The position numbers were made by a program, and so were the translations under genes. From positions 744,001 to 808,000 of the forward strand of contig NZ_CP079094.1 of assembly GCF_019285595.1 (NCBI RefSeq): a stretch of 64,000 nucleotides of DNA, written 5' to 3'. The notes below the pieces were generated by a model that was not told where the DNA came from, did not search any database, and saw nothing but the letters and a program-made list of their open reading frames with translations. Shown piece after piece: positions 47,660 to 58,210 of the stretch (within the stretch, counting starts at the first letter, position 1; every line of letters starts with the position of its first letter). This DNA is from Rickettsiella endosymbiont of Dermanyssus gallinae (GTDB lineage: Bacteria; Pseudomonadota; Gammaproteobacteria; Diplorickettsiales; Diplorickettsiaceae).

Positions 47660-50600
47660 GTCATCGTCTCTTCTAATAAATGAGGATCATAAGTGTTGCG
47701 GGTATTGGGCGTGTAATAATCTGTCCAGCGCTCATTTAATAAAATATCAATGAGTGCTTGGCTGCTTTCTTGCCAGGTAGACCATTTGATAGAGTGGGCT
47801 TTAGGCTCTTGTCCTTTTGATCGTAATACGATCCAATCTTCTATAGCGCGTGATAAATCATGGGCTGTTAAACCATTAAAATAAAAAGCATTATCTTTTG
47901 CTAACTCTTTAAAAATAGGTAGTTCCCTTGCAATGATACTCAATTTATATTGAGCGGATTCCATGAGAGGAAGACCAAAACCTTCTCCTTCTGAGGCAAG
48001 AATTAAGGCGCTAGCCTGTTGATAGATCGCGCTTAGCGTTTTGTCGCAGGCATTATTTAACCATATCAGTCGTTTTCCATATTCGGGATGCCGAAGTAGG
48101 GTTGCCATGAGTTCTTCCACCATCCAACCTTGGCGTCCAACGATGATTAAAGATACATCCTGTCCTTTTGACCAAAGTTGATTAAAAGCATTGAGTGTTT
48201 GAAGATGTCCTTTTCTAGGTTCAATTCTTCCTACCAGTAAAAAGCTGAGTGATGTTTTTATAGTGAATGGATTGCTTTCAAAATGAGGGTTTAGCGATGG
48301 AATAGTGGGTGCTATGTTGGCGCCAAGATAAAAAAAGCTTATTTTTAATGGGACAAGCCTATTTGGTAAAGCATTATAAAGCCATGTCAAAAATTCATCG
48401 GTTGTTTGTCTAGACGTACATATAACCCCGTCAGCTATTTCACTGATGGTGTTTAACCAGGTACTGAAAGTAGGTTTTGTTTGTATCGGAAAAAAGTTAG
48501 GTCTTAAAATAGGTAAAATATCATAGAGCATAAAATAAAGTTTGATGCCTCTATTACGCCAGTGAGAGAGTATCGTTTTAGAATGTGGAATAGTCGTTGG
48601 GCAAAAATCTAAACCTAAAAAGATATCCCCTGGGTAAGTTTCTACCGCACTATCTTGCAGGATCGTATCGCTGAATTGCAAAATACGACTCGTAAAACGT
48701 CGGGCATAAAAATATTGCCCTTTACCATTATCGTAAATAGGTTCTGTGCGAAAGCCTTCCGGGGGGTGGATTAGAAGATTAACTAAAATACCGCGTACAA
48801 CCCGCTGAATCCCTGTTTTTTCATCACAATGTACCAGTATTGATATATCTACCAACAATTGTGTTAAGCCTATAGACGGACGATTAGCTGCAATGATTGA
48901 TGCGGTGGATTGGATATTTTCGTCCTCCAGCTCAAAAAGCTTGTTTTTTACTAAGTCGTTAATAAGGTGCTTTTCTCTAGAAATGGGATTAAAGCGTAAA
49001 AAATACTCAATGACTTCTTGGTATTTTTCACCTATCTTTGTCGGATGATGATTTTTATTAATATATTCGAGTGCATTTTCAGAGAATTGCTCGCACAGTA
49101 GAGTGTTTTCATAAAGCCGATTCATCGCTTCTTTTAAGGTATTATTGGTAAAGTTTTCTTTTATTTTTATAGCTACGTTGTTTGGAAATTCATCAGCACT
49201 GCCGTGCGCATTGATAATCATTGGGATGCCATAGGATAAACAACTGATAATACAGGCGGATGTTTCGCCTTGAGATGTTTCGCGTAGTTGTATAGCCATA
49301 TCCGCAGCAGCTAAATAACTTTCAAATAATTCTAGCTCAATAAAACCAGTAATCTGTATTTGTTTTTTTAATTTAGAAGCATTAATTTGCGATGTTAATT
49401 GCTCGCCATAATCACCCACATGGTTTTCACCCACGAAAATTAAATGCGTATTAGCACTTTTGGCAAGAGAGGAATCTAACCAGCTGGAAACGATACGCTG
49501 ACTTAATTTATGGGGTGAAATAAATCCAAAGGAGCAGACTATAAAGTCATCTTTCGATAATTTAAGTTTTTTTCTGGCCGTTTCTCGATCGATAGCGGTT
49601 AATTTTAAGCGTACTTGTGGAATTTGACGAATATGTGTCTCTTGTTTAAATTTATACCATTTAAATGCTAAATTAATAGCATGTTGTGAGTGTACAATAA
49701 CGCCTCTAGCACGTTTTAGTATGGCTAAGTTGCAAGGGTAGCGACTCAGTGTGGCTTCTCTGCCTTTTTCTACTTGATAATGACAGGCAGAAAAACCATG
49801 TGATTCATAGAGTGCTCGATAAAAACAATCTTTTTCACTCGGCATCATCACATCCGCATAATGCACTAAACCGCTTAAAAAAAAGTCATGTAATACGACG
49901 ATACCCGGATAGTCGGCTAGTAGCTTAAACATATAATGATGTGCAGGCGAATTTCCAAATTGATAGAGAATAACGTCAAAAGTAGGGGCATGTTGAGTAA
50001 ACCAATGCGTATCTTGTATCGTAAAATTACTCTTTAGCCATTTATTATCGATCTGGGTTTTTTCTAGGATGATAACAATCTCATAAAAACGTGCTAATTC
50101 TGGTAATAGTTGCAGGCTGTAGTTAGCAATACCGGTTTTTTGAGGTGGGAGGGGAGAAACAAAAGCCATTTTTTTTGTAGTATGGCTGGCATTTAAATAA
50201 GCGATGTGATGCGACTTAATGTGCTGATTTTTTTTATCTTCCTGTAATTTTTCGAAGCTAGTGAGCACTTTTTTGGCCGTGGCAGCCCAGGTGAATTTTT
50301 TTGCTTGTTTTTGGTTATGTTCTTTTAGAAAGTAATACAAAGCGCTATTCGTTAAGACCGCCGTTATTTTATTTGCAATACAGCTTGGTTTTGTGGGATC
50401 AAATAATGCTTGTGTACATCCTATGAGTTCGAGCAAGCTGCTTGAGTTGGAACAAATGACGGCAGCGCCACAAGCCATCGCTTCTAATATAGGCAAGCCA
50501 AATCCTTCATGTAAAGAAGGATATACGAATAAACTACACGAGTTATATAAGATAATTAATTCGTTGTCCGGTATATAGCCTGTAATAATAAGCTCATTGT

Positions 50601-51450
50601 GACTGAGTTTAAATCGTGCTCTCAATTGTGCTTCATAGTCGGTGTGTTCTAGCCGTTTTCCCGTAATAACTAATTGATAATTTTTTTTCAACGGACTCGT
50701 TAAAAGACGATAGGCTTCAAGAAGGCTTTCAATGTTTTTACGCAGATCAAAGCCACCTACATAAAAAATAAACTTCCGGTTAATACCATATCTTTTTTCT
50801 ACTTCGAGGCGATCCGGTTTAGAAACAGTATAAACTTTAAATTTCTCATCAACACCTGCCGAGCAATTAATGACACGATCTGGAGAAATTGAGAGGGTAT
50901 GAATAGCTTCTTGTTGAGCTGAGCTAGAAATAGCTAATAATAAATTAGCTTTTTTTACTTCTTGTAGTTTATTAAAATAGAAGCGAGTAATTTTATCATC
51001 GTATAAATAACGTTCTGAATTGATAAGCGGTATGAGATCATATAACGTAACGCTGGTTAAGGCATGATTATTTAAATTATCTATAGAGGTGATCGCGCTA
51101 TCCATCCAACCTTCAAATAAACTACTGATATGGATGATGTCAGGTGATAAATTAATTAAGAAATTTTCACGTAATTTCTTGGAAATTTTTATTTTGGCCG
51201 CCTGGCTTGGATCATATTCACCAATAATACGCAGGGTTTCAAATATTTTTATTCGCTCAGGTGGTATTAGTTCTTTAAATTCAACGCGTAACGCATCAAT
51301 GGTTTCAGGAAATGAACTATTTAAAGCTAGCCATATCTCATGATTTCCCGCTTGCTGCGCTATCATTTTTGTAAGCGCAAGACTGTATCGACCAATACCG
51401 TGGAAACGACTGACGCTTTGTGCCGCCTGTAAATCTATAACAATTTTCAT
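47656..51450 (-). CDS. Triple-domain GT4 glycosyltransferase
   Basis: 1264 residues, three GT-B glycosyltransferase units in one chain. Unit 1 (1 to about 400): MKIVIDLQAAQSVSRFHGIGRYSL, FYVGGFDLRKNIESLLEAY, EGFGLPILEAMACGAAVI near 315. Unit 2 (about 430-830): MAFVSPLPPQKTGIANYS, GFISPHKLSQRIVSSW, and QGETSACIISCLSYGIPMI near 727, where the usual E-x7-E is altered. Unit 3 (about 870-1264): VGRIEPRKGHLQTLNAF and EGEGFGLPLMESAQYKLSII near 1153. Resembles WbdA/B-like multi-domain mannosyltransferases that build O-antigen repeat units in ABC-transporter systems. Unit 2 may be degenerate. Confidence 0.88.
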   Translation of the reverse strand: MKIVIDLQAAQSVSRFHGIGRYSLALTKMIAQQAGNHEIWLALNSSFPETIDALRVEFKELIPPERIKIFETLRIIGEYDPSQAAKIKISKKLRENFLINLSPDIIHISSLFEGWMDSAITSIDNLNNHALTSVTLYDLIPLINSERYLYDDKITRFYFNKLQEVKKANLLLAISSSAQQEAIHTLSISPDRVINCSAGVDEKFKVYTVSKPDRLEVEKRYGINRKFIFYVGGFDLRKNIESLLEAYRLLTSPLKKNYQLVITGKRLEHTDYEAQLRARFKLSHNELIITGYIPDNELIILYNSCSLFVYPSLHEGFGLPILEAMACGAAVICSNSSSLLELIGCTQALFDPTKPSCIANKITAVLTNSALYYFLKEHNQKQAKKFTWAATAKKVLTSFEKLQEDKKNQHIKSHHIAYLNASHTTKKMAFVSPLPPQKTGIANYSLQLLPELARFYEIVIILEKTQIDNKWLKSNFTIQDTHWFTQHAPTFDVILYQFGNSPAHHYMFKLLADYPGIVVLHDFFLSGLVHYADVMMPSEKDCFYRALYESHGFSACHYQVEKGREATLSRYPCNLAILKRARGVIVHSQHAINLAFKWYKFKQETHIRQIPQVRLKLTAIDRETARKKLKLSKDDFIVCSFGFISPHKLSQRIVSSWLDSSLAKSANTHLIFVGENHVGDYGEQLTSQINASKLKKQIQITGFIELELFESYLAAADMAIQLRETSQGETSACIISCLSYGIPMIINAHGSADEFPNNVAIKIKENFTNNTLKEAMNRLYENTLLCEQFSENALEYINKNHHPTKIGEKYQEVIEYFLRFNPISREKHLINDLVKNKLFELEDENIQSTASIIAANRPSIGLTQLLVDISILVHCDEKTGIQRVVRGILVNLLIHPPEGFRTEPIYDNGKGQYFYARRFTSRILQFSDTILQDSAVETYPGDIFLGLDFCPTTIPHSKTILSHWRNRGIKLYFMLYDILPILRPNFFPIQTKPTFSTWLNTISEIADGVICTSRQTTDEFLTWLYNALPNRLVPLKISFFYLGANIAPTIPSLNPHFESNPFTIKTSLSFLLVGRIEPRKGHLQTLNAFNQLWSKGQDVSLIIVGRQGWMVEELMATLLRHPEYGKRLIWLNNACDKTLSAIYQQASALILASEGEGFGLPLMESAQYKLSIIARELPIFKELAKDNAFYFNGLTAHDLSRAIEDWIVLRSKGQEPKAHSIKWSTWQESSQALIDILLNERWTDYYTPNTRNTYDPHLLEETMT

Positions 51451-51464
51451 AATGTGTTTTATGA

Positions 51465-52085
51465 CTATTTTTCATGATTAAGAATGGCTCTTTGTATATC
51501 CATATAGATATATTGTGCCGTCTTAGAGAGGGTATTAAGGGTTTCTATAGAAAAAGATGAATAAGCTAACGGTTTTTTTTGTACGCTTTTACCATCATTA
51601 TAGATTAAAGTTTGAAGTTGTTGTTTTACTTTCAAATTTATAAGTAATTTCTGTAGAATGGCAAGTCTAAATTTTTCTTTTTTAAAAAAAATTAAACTCT
51701 TTATAATGAGTGCGTCCAATAAAAATAAAATAATTTTATCGGGAAGTAACTCTTCGTTGGAACTCTGATTTAGTTTGAGCCAATGCCGTAGATGCTGCGA
51801 CCATTTTATCAGTGTTGGATAGCGATAGAATTTATACTTTATATTTAATTTAATTTTAGCAGGTATTCTTTTTTTTAATAAAATATAAGCGTAAAATAAA
51901 TTTAGTCGCAGTATATATTTTAGTATGTAAATAATAACTTTAAAAAAGCTTATTATTTTTTTAATACCCAGTAAACAAAATTTAATGAGTTTAGTTAAAT
52001 AGTGTTTAATCGCGTTGTTTATGCATATTAGCCATTTAACGCCATTAATGACATGTTGATGTTTAGTCGGTCTTTCCATGGCCAT
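51465..52085 (-). CDS. Unrecognised hydrophobic/basic protein
   Basis: 206 residues. N-terminal half is strongly hydrophobic and basic (LTKLIKFCLLGIKKIISFFKVIIYILKYILRL), with one or two membrane-associated helices and no cleavable signal. The C-terminal half is helical and soluble. It lies 14 bp before the triple glycosyltransferase on the same strand and may anchor or length-control that enzyme, but no family was recognised. Base composition is very AT-rich, more so than its neighbours. Confidence 0.55.
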   Translation of the reverse strand: MAMERPTKHQHVINGVKWLICINNAIKHYLTKLIKFCLLGIKKIISFFKVIIYILKYILRLNLFYAYILLKKRIPAKIKLNIKYKFYRYPTLIKWSQHLRHWLKLNQSSNEELLPDKIILFLLDALIIKSLIFFKKEKFRLAILQKLLINLKVKQQLQTLIYNDGKSVQKKPLAYSSFSIETLNTLSKTAQYIYMDIQRAILNHEK

Positions 52086-52306
52086 AATTAACTTACATAT
52101 AGTTAAGATTTCAACTTATCAATCCATTGAATAAAGTAACAAACTTCTAATCAGAATGCTACTTAATAGAGGTATTATGACAGAGATCGTTGTTGCACCG
52201 CTATAAAGCCAATAAGCTGATATCTATTCGATAGACTATGCTAGAGTCGTTTGGTAAAATAACACAATAGTGATGCGTTTTATTGAAAGTTAGGGAGATC
52301 TTTATT

Positions 52307-53029
52307 ATGCGCGAAAGAAATATATCTGCTTTTAACGAGGATATTATTTCTAATAACGGGTATCTCTATACCAACACGAATAAATTATCCTGTAAATTGT
52401 CGGTTAATCGAAATAACCAAGCAATTCATCAATTATTAGGCAGTATCAAAGATAAAAAAATTATTGATATTGGATGTGGGGATGGTGCCTTTGTTAAAGA
52501 GATCATCGATTTACAGCCAAAATCTATTATAGGGATCGATCCAGGTGAAGCTGCTATAGAGCTGGCAAAGAAAAGTACTGCTCAATTTAGTCACGTTGAG
52601 TTTCAGGTTATGGATATCTATGATCTTCCTTTGCATCAACGCTATGATATCGCTATTCTCCGAGGTGTTTTGCATCACTTGTATCACCCGGAGAAGGCGA
52701 TTGAAAGAGTCTGTCAAATAGCAGATAGACTTATTATTTTAGAGCCAAATGGTTATAATCCTGTTTTAAAAATACTTGAAAAATTTTCTTCTTATCATAT
52801 TCGACATGAGGAAAAATCTTTTTTTCCTAAAAAGCTCGATAAATTTTTTGTTAAGCAGGGTGCGATTATCAATAAATCGGCATATGTTTGCTTAGTGCCT
52901 ATGTTTTGCCCTGATTTTTTAGCCAAAATACTTAAATTTTTAGAACCTTGGGTAGAATCTATCCCTTTATTTCGGAATATCTCCTGTGGCGGATATGTAC
53001 AAGAAGTACATATGAGTAAAAACAATTAA
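52307..53029 (+). CDS. SAM-dependent methyltransferase
   Basis: 240 residues from ATG 52307, preceded by TAGGGAGA; an in-frame TTG at 52283 is less likely. Motif I IIDIGCGDGAFVKEII, motif II SIIGIDPGEAAIELAKK, then DIAILRGVLHHLYHPEKAIERV. Class I methyltransferase (domain 11/25 type). The repeat copy C begins at the last base of its stop codon. Context suggests a sugar or lipid-linked glycan substrate. Confidence 0.83.
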   Translation: MRERNISAFNEDIISNNGYLYTNTNKLSCKLSVNRNNQAIHQLLGSIKDKKIIDIGCGDGAFVKEIIDLQPKSIIGIDPGEAAIELAKKSTAQFSHVEFQVMDIYDLPLHQRYDIAILRGVLHHLYHPEKAIERVCQIADRLIILEPNGYNPVLKILEKFSSYHIRHEEKSFFPKKLDKFFVKQGAIINKSAYVCLVPMFCPDFLAKILKFLEPWVESIPLFRNISCGGYVQEVHMSKNN

Positions 53030-53152
53030 TACTCTTCGCGCTAGAATTTTCTGCTGCGTTCCCGCTTAACTCGCCATCCTCATGTATTATGTATACATTC
53101 CGGTGGCTTCGTTTTCGCGGCGCCTTGCTGGAAATCCTATTGCTGTGAATAT
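53029..53152 (+). repeat. Dispersed ~120-bp repeat, copy C (intergenic)
   Basis: About 124 bp between the methyltransferase stop and the convergent gmd stop. Begins ATACTCTTCGCGCTAGAATT and ends TATTGCTGTGAATAT. It keeps the full-length central palindrome, so the corC-type frame is closed here. It may serve as a terminator for both genes. Confidence 0.92.
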
Positions 53153-53171
53153 AAGTTTAGGTTTTAGATTA

Positions 53172-54230
<1,059 letters not shown>

Positions 54231-54288
54231 TTATTACTTTTACAGATATGTTGGGTTAATTCTACAATTAACAGCGCTTAAGTAGTTG

Positions 54289-55437
54289 ATGAACGTATTG
54301 TTAAGCACCTATACTTTAAAATACCCTGTGACCGGTATTGGTTGGTATACCCATTATTTGAAGAAGGGATTGCAAGCACATTCAGCTATTAGTCAGCTGG
54401 CCTGTCTACCCGTATTATCAGATAAGCATGATTACTCTAAAAAAAACAAATATTTTCAAGCAAAAATAAAAAAGGTGATCCGATCTTGGGTGGGTAGTTA
54501 CAACGGTCTAAACTATTACCGAAATTATATTTTTAATAAAAAAACACGTCGCTTAGCGCAAGAAAATTTTATATACCATGAGCCTTGTTATATTTTAAGG
54601 CCTTATTCCGGACTTAAAATTTGTAGCGTGCATGATTTATCACATTTATATTATCCAGAATATCATCCAGTAGAACGAGTAAAGTTTTTATTACGTTATT
54701 TGGGTAGAAGCTTAAAAAATGCGCATCATATTATTACGGGCTCTTGTTTTATACGCCGCCAGATTATTGATTACTTTAAAATACCACCAGAAAAAATAAG
54801 TGCTATTTATCATGGTGTATCGGATGTTTTTAGGCCGAGGCAGTCAAGCGATATCAATACGGTGATACGGCGCTATGGTTTATTAGATAAATCTTATTTG
54901 CTCAGTGTTGGAACGCTAGAGCCAAGAAAAAATTTAGAACGTTTAATACAGGCTTTTAGTACTCTGCCGGAACAACAGCGCAAAAAACATCCATTAGTTT
55001 TAGTGGGGGTAAAAGGGTGGGGAAGATTTAGCTCAATTGCATTAATTAACCAACTACATGCAAAAGAACAGCTCATTTTTTTAGGTTATGTTCCCAGTGC
55101 AGATTTGCCTTTTTTATATTCAGGTGCTTATGCATTCGCCTATCTATCACTTTATGAAGGGTTTGGATTGCCTATATTAGAAGCGATGGCCAGCGGTATT
55201 CCTACGTTGGCCTCGAATGTTTCATCTCTGCAAGAAGTAGTGAGTTCAGCTGGATTGTTGGTGGATCCCTTTGACGTGTACACAATAAAGGGTCAATTAC
55301 AGCAATTATTAGGTGATAATTATTTGCGTGCAAAGCTTAAGCAACAAGGATTTACCCAAGCTAGCCAATTTTCTTGGAAATTATGTCTAGAAAATACAGT
55401 GAGTGTTTATAAAAATGTTTTAAATTCTTTTAGTTAA
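54289..55437 (+). CDS. GT4 family glycosyltransferase
   Basis: 382 residues from ATG 54289. N-terminal NVLLSTYTLKYPVTGIGWYTHYL with the Gly loop, ICSVHDLSHLYYPEYHP, then LSVGTLEPRKNLERLIQAF and the E-x7-E motif YEGFGLPILEAMASGIPTLAS. It is the GT4 pattern of WbaZ/mannosyltransferase-like enzymes and resembles unit 1 of the 1264-residue protein. Acts on a cytoplasmic lipid-linked chain. Acceptor and donor not assigned. Confidence 0.88.
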   Translation: MNVLLSTYTLKYPVTGIGWYTHYLKKGLQAHSAISQLACLPVLSDKHDYSKKNKYFQAKIKKVIRSWVGSYNGLNYYRNYIFNKKTRRLAQENFIYHEPCYILRPYSGLKICSVHDLSHLYYPEYHPVERVKFLLRYLGRSLKNAHHIITGSCFIRRQIIDYFKIPPEKISAIYHGVSDVFRPRQSSDINTVIRRYGLLDKSYLLSVGTLEPRKNLERLIQAFSTLPEQQRKKHPLVLVGVKGWGRFSSIALINQLHAKEQLIFLGYVPSADLPFLYSGAYAFAYLSLYEGFGLPILEAMASGIPTLASNVSSLQEVVSSAGLLVDPFDVYTIKGQLQQLLGDNYLRAKLKQQGFTQASQFSWKLCLENTVSVYKNVLNSFS

Positions 55438-55628
55438 AATTAAATTTTTTAATGGGGATAATTTTTTTTCGATAAAGTTTAGTTATGCAGGGATATTCTT
55501 GTACTCGATAGATAATCATTGTAGGATCGCCGTTAATCAATCTGGGTTGAATGATTCGTGATGATCGAGCGCACAGGTTTTTTATTTTTCTAAGAACTTA
55601 TTCTATTGAAATAGTAGGCAGGAGACTT

Positions 55629-56435
55629 ATGAAGGCTGTTATCTTAGCCGGCGGTTTAGGCACGCGAATTAGCGAAGAAACTAGTTTGCGACCTAAGCCC
55701 ATGATCGAGATAGGTGGTAAACCTATCATCTGGCATATTATGAAGATATTTTCAGCGCAAGGTATCAATGATTTTATTATTTGCTTAGGTTATAAAGGTT
55801 ATCTTATTAAAGAGTATTTTTCTAACTATTATTTACATACTTCAGACGTCACGTTTGATCTGATTCAAAATCGGATGATAGTACACCAAAATAATGCTGA
55901 GCCATGGCGAATAACCTTAGTTGAAACAGGCGAGCACACGATGACGGGAGGACGCTTAAAAAGAGCACTTCCTTACCTACTTGATGAAGACTTTTGTTTT
56001 ACCTACGGAGATGGTCTTGGAGATATTGATATTCAAGCACTCATCCATTATCACAAGCAACAAAATACGCTAGCGACTATAACAGCAGTACAAACCTTAG
56101 GTCGGTTTGGTGTGTTGAATATTGTGGGTAAAAAAGTCACTGCGTTTAAAGAAAAACCACAGGAAGATGGTGTTTGGGTAAACGGTGGTTTTTTTGTATT
56201 GTCGCCTAAAGTATTTCGATATATTGAGAATGACGATACCGTATGGGAGAAGCAGCCACTTGAAACTTTAGCAATAGAGGGTGAATTATCTGCTTTTTTT
56301 CATCCAGGCTTTTGGCACCCTATGGATACTTTACGGGATAAAAATGCTTTAGAGGAACTTTGGGCTTCAGATAAAGCACCCTGGAAGCTTTGGAAAAATA
56401 CACCTCAAACGATAGAAACTAAGGTTTATACTTAA
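55629..56435 (+). CDS. rfbF: Glucose-1-phosphate cytidylyltransferase
   Basis: 268 residues from the ATG at 55629, which has GGAGA just upstream; a longer frame from 55551 adds residues not seen in the family. The signature MKAVILAGGLGTRISEETSLRPKPMIEIGGKPI, HIMKIFSAQGINDFIICLGYKGYLIKEYF, TMTGGRLKRA, FTYGDGLGDIDI and WVNGGFFVL are those of RfbF/DdhA. Produces CDP-glucose for CDP-dideoxyhexoses. The CDP-glucose 4,6-dehydratase that usually follows is absent from the window. Confidence 0.95.
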   Translation: MKAVILAGGLGTRISEETSLRPKPMIEIGGKPIIWHIMKIFSAQGINDFIICLGYKGYLIKEYFSNYYLHTSDVTFDLIQNRMIVHQNNAEPWRITLVETGEHTMTGGRLKRALPYLLDEDFCFTYGDGLGDIDIQALIHYHKQQNTLATITAVQTLGRFGVLNIVGKKVTAFKEKPQEDGVWVNGGFFVLSPKVFRYIENDDTVWEKQPLETLAIEGELSAFFHPGFWHPMDTLRDKNALEELWASDKAPWKLWKNTPQTIETKVYT

Positions 56436-56442
56436 GGCGCAG

Positions 56443-57939
56443 TTATTCAAGTAGACTAACTTCTTCTTCAATTATAGGATCGTTACGATCATAGTTATCT
56501 TTTAAGCGAATGATGTCATCTTCACCTAAGTAGGATCCTAATTGTAATTCGATGATAATAAGCGTGGTTGATGTTTCATTACTGAGCCTATGCTTATTCC
56601 CTACAGGGATAAAAGTAGATTCTTGTTCTTTTAAAGTAAAGTGGGATTGATTATTTTGTACGGTAGCTACGCCTTGTATAACTATCCAATGCTCGCTGCG
56701 TTGACGATGTATTTGTAAAGACAAGCTACTGCCAGGATTAATGATAATCCGCTTGAGTTTATAATTTTTTTCATGAGCAAGCACCGTATAATGCCCCCAG
56801 GGCCGCTCTACCGTTTGATGTGTCTGGTAGGATTCATGCTTAATTTCTTTTAATTCTTTAACAATATCTTTAACATTTTGCACTTGATCTTTCTTTGCGA
56901 TCAGTAGGCCATCAAAAGTATCAACAATAATTAAATTTTTTAGACCTACGGCTGCAATAACCCGCCGCTTTGAGGGGTTTTGATTATAAATAGTCGTGTC
57001 TTGGCACTGCTGTAAAATGGCGTGGCCTATCGTACGATTACCACCTTCATCCGATTTTAATAGTTTGCTGAATGAATCCCATGATCCGATATCAGACCAG
57101 CCAAAATCAGTAGGCATGACCACTATATTTTTTGCTTTTTCCATGAGGGCGTAATCAATTGATATGTTATCTAATTGATAAAAACTATCTTTGTCTAAAT
57201 AGAGTTTATCAATCGATTTTTTCTTAAAGAAAATACTTTTCTTAGTTAATTCCCAACAGTGACATATTTGAAGATAGAGTTCAGGGTTATATTTTTCGAT
57301 GGTTTTAATGAAGGTACTGACAGAGAAGCAAAAGATTCCCGAATTCCATAAATAATTACCTTGTTTAATAAAAAAATTTGCTTCTTCCTGCGATGGTTTC
57401 TCATGAAAGTTTTTTACGTGATAGGCCTTATAACCTGGATGTAAAGTAGAATATTGAATATAACCATAGCCCGTTTCTGATTGGTTTGGAATGATGCCAA
57501 AAGTAACCAATAGATTTTGTTGGGCTAAATGAACCGCTTGTTCTACGCAATAATTAAACTCGTGTTGGTTCGTGACGGTTTGATCGGTGGGTAAGATAAG
57601 TAAAGTAGCATCAAGACCAACTAATTCTTGTACAAATAGAGCGCTTAAAATGATGGCTGGCGCTGTATTACGTGAAATAGGTTCAAGTAAAAAATGGCAG
57701 TGTACTTTTTGAGAGGCTAGAGGTAGATTCTTAAGCTCCATTTTACTTTGGTAATAATGCTCTGCGTGAGTGACAGTAACCATTTGTTTTACATTAGGAA
57801 TACTCAGTGCGCGTTGATAGGTTGTCTGTAGTAATGAAAGTGAGTCGTTGAATCGAATGAACGGTTTAGGGTATGCTTCGCGAGAAATAGGCCATAGTCG
57901 GGAACCATTTCCGCCAGATAGTATCACAGGGACTAGCAT
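56443..57939 (-). CDS. manC: Mannose-1-phosphate guanylyltransferase / mannose-6-phosphate isomerase (type II)
   Basis: 498 residues from ATG 57939, which has AAGGA eight bases upstream; ATG 57948 is too close to it. Nucleotidyltransferase signature VPVILSGGNGSRLWPISREAYPKPF, TVTHAEHYYQ, EPISRNTAPAI, FHEKPSQEEA. The C-terminal cupin has VERPWGHYTVLAHEKNYKLKRI, LSLQIHRQRSEHW and FIPVGNKHRLSN, the bifunctional AlgA/ManC plan. Makes GDP-mannose for gmd and mannosyltransferases; a phosphomannomutase is not in the window. Repeat copy D lies in its 5' region. Confidence 0.96.
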   Translation of the reverse strand: MLVPVILSGGNGSRLWPISREAYPKPFIRFNDSLSLLQTTYQRALSIPNVKQMVTVTHAEHYYQSKMELKNLPLASQKVHCHFLLEPISRNTAPAIILSALFVQELVGLDATLLILPTDQTVTNQHEFNYCVEQAVHLAQQNLLVTFGIIPNQSETGYGYIQYSTLHPGYKAYHVKNFHEKPSQEEANFFIKQGNYLWNSGIFCFSVSTFIKTIEKYNPELYLQICHCWELTKKSIFFKKKSIDKLYLDKDSFYQLDNISIDYALMEKAKNIVVMPTDFGWSDIGSWDSFSKLLKSDEGGNRTIGHAILQQCQDTTIYNQNPSKRRVIAAVGLKNLIIVDTFDGLLIAKKDQVQNVKDIVKELKEIKHESYQTHQTVERPWGHYTVLAHEKNYKLKRIIINPGSSLSLQIHRQRSEHWIVIQGVATVQNNQSHFTLKEQESTFIPVGNKHRLSNETSTTLIIIELQLGSYLGEDDIIRLKDNYDRNDPIIEEEVSLLE

Positions 57940-57957
57940 TGACTTCATCCTTGAATT

Positions 57958-58083
57958 TATACTCTTCGTACTTGAAGCGTTGGCTGCGTTGCTGCTTAAC
58001 TCGCAATTCGCATGTATGTTATATACACGCCGGTTGCTTCGTTTTTGCGGTGCCTTGCCAAAAATCCAATTGCTGTGAGTATA
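57958..58083 (+). repeat. Dispersed ~120-bp repeat, copy D (divergent promoter region)
   Basis: 126 bp with symmetrical ends TATACTC and GAGTATA, the clearest terminal inverted repeat of the family. More diverged inside than B and C (GCGTTGGCTGCGTTGCTGC, CGTTTTTGCGGTGCCTTGCC). It fills half of the region between the divergent manC and the GT4 gene at 58211, so it may affect transcription of one or both. Confidence 0.9.
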
Positions 58084-58210
58084 GTAGCTTCTTTTATCCT
58101 TACTTCGCTTCCTGATATTATTTTCTTTGGTGTGTGAACGATTATTGAAACACAGAGTTTTTTTTATATCAATAGTATAAAGTTATCTATATATAGGATG
58201 GTTAAACTTC

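Noticed and set aside
55551-55628. N-terminal extension of the cytidylyltransferase
   Set aside because: Residues before MKAVILAGG have no counterpart in the family and the ATG at 55629 has its own GGAGA.
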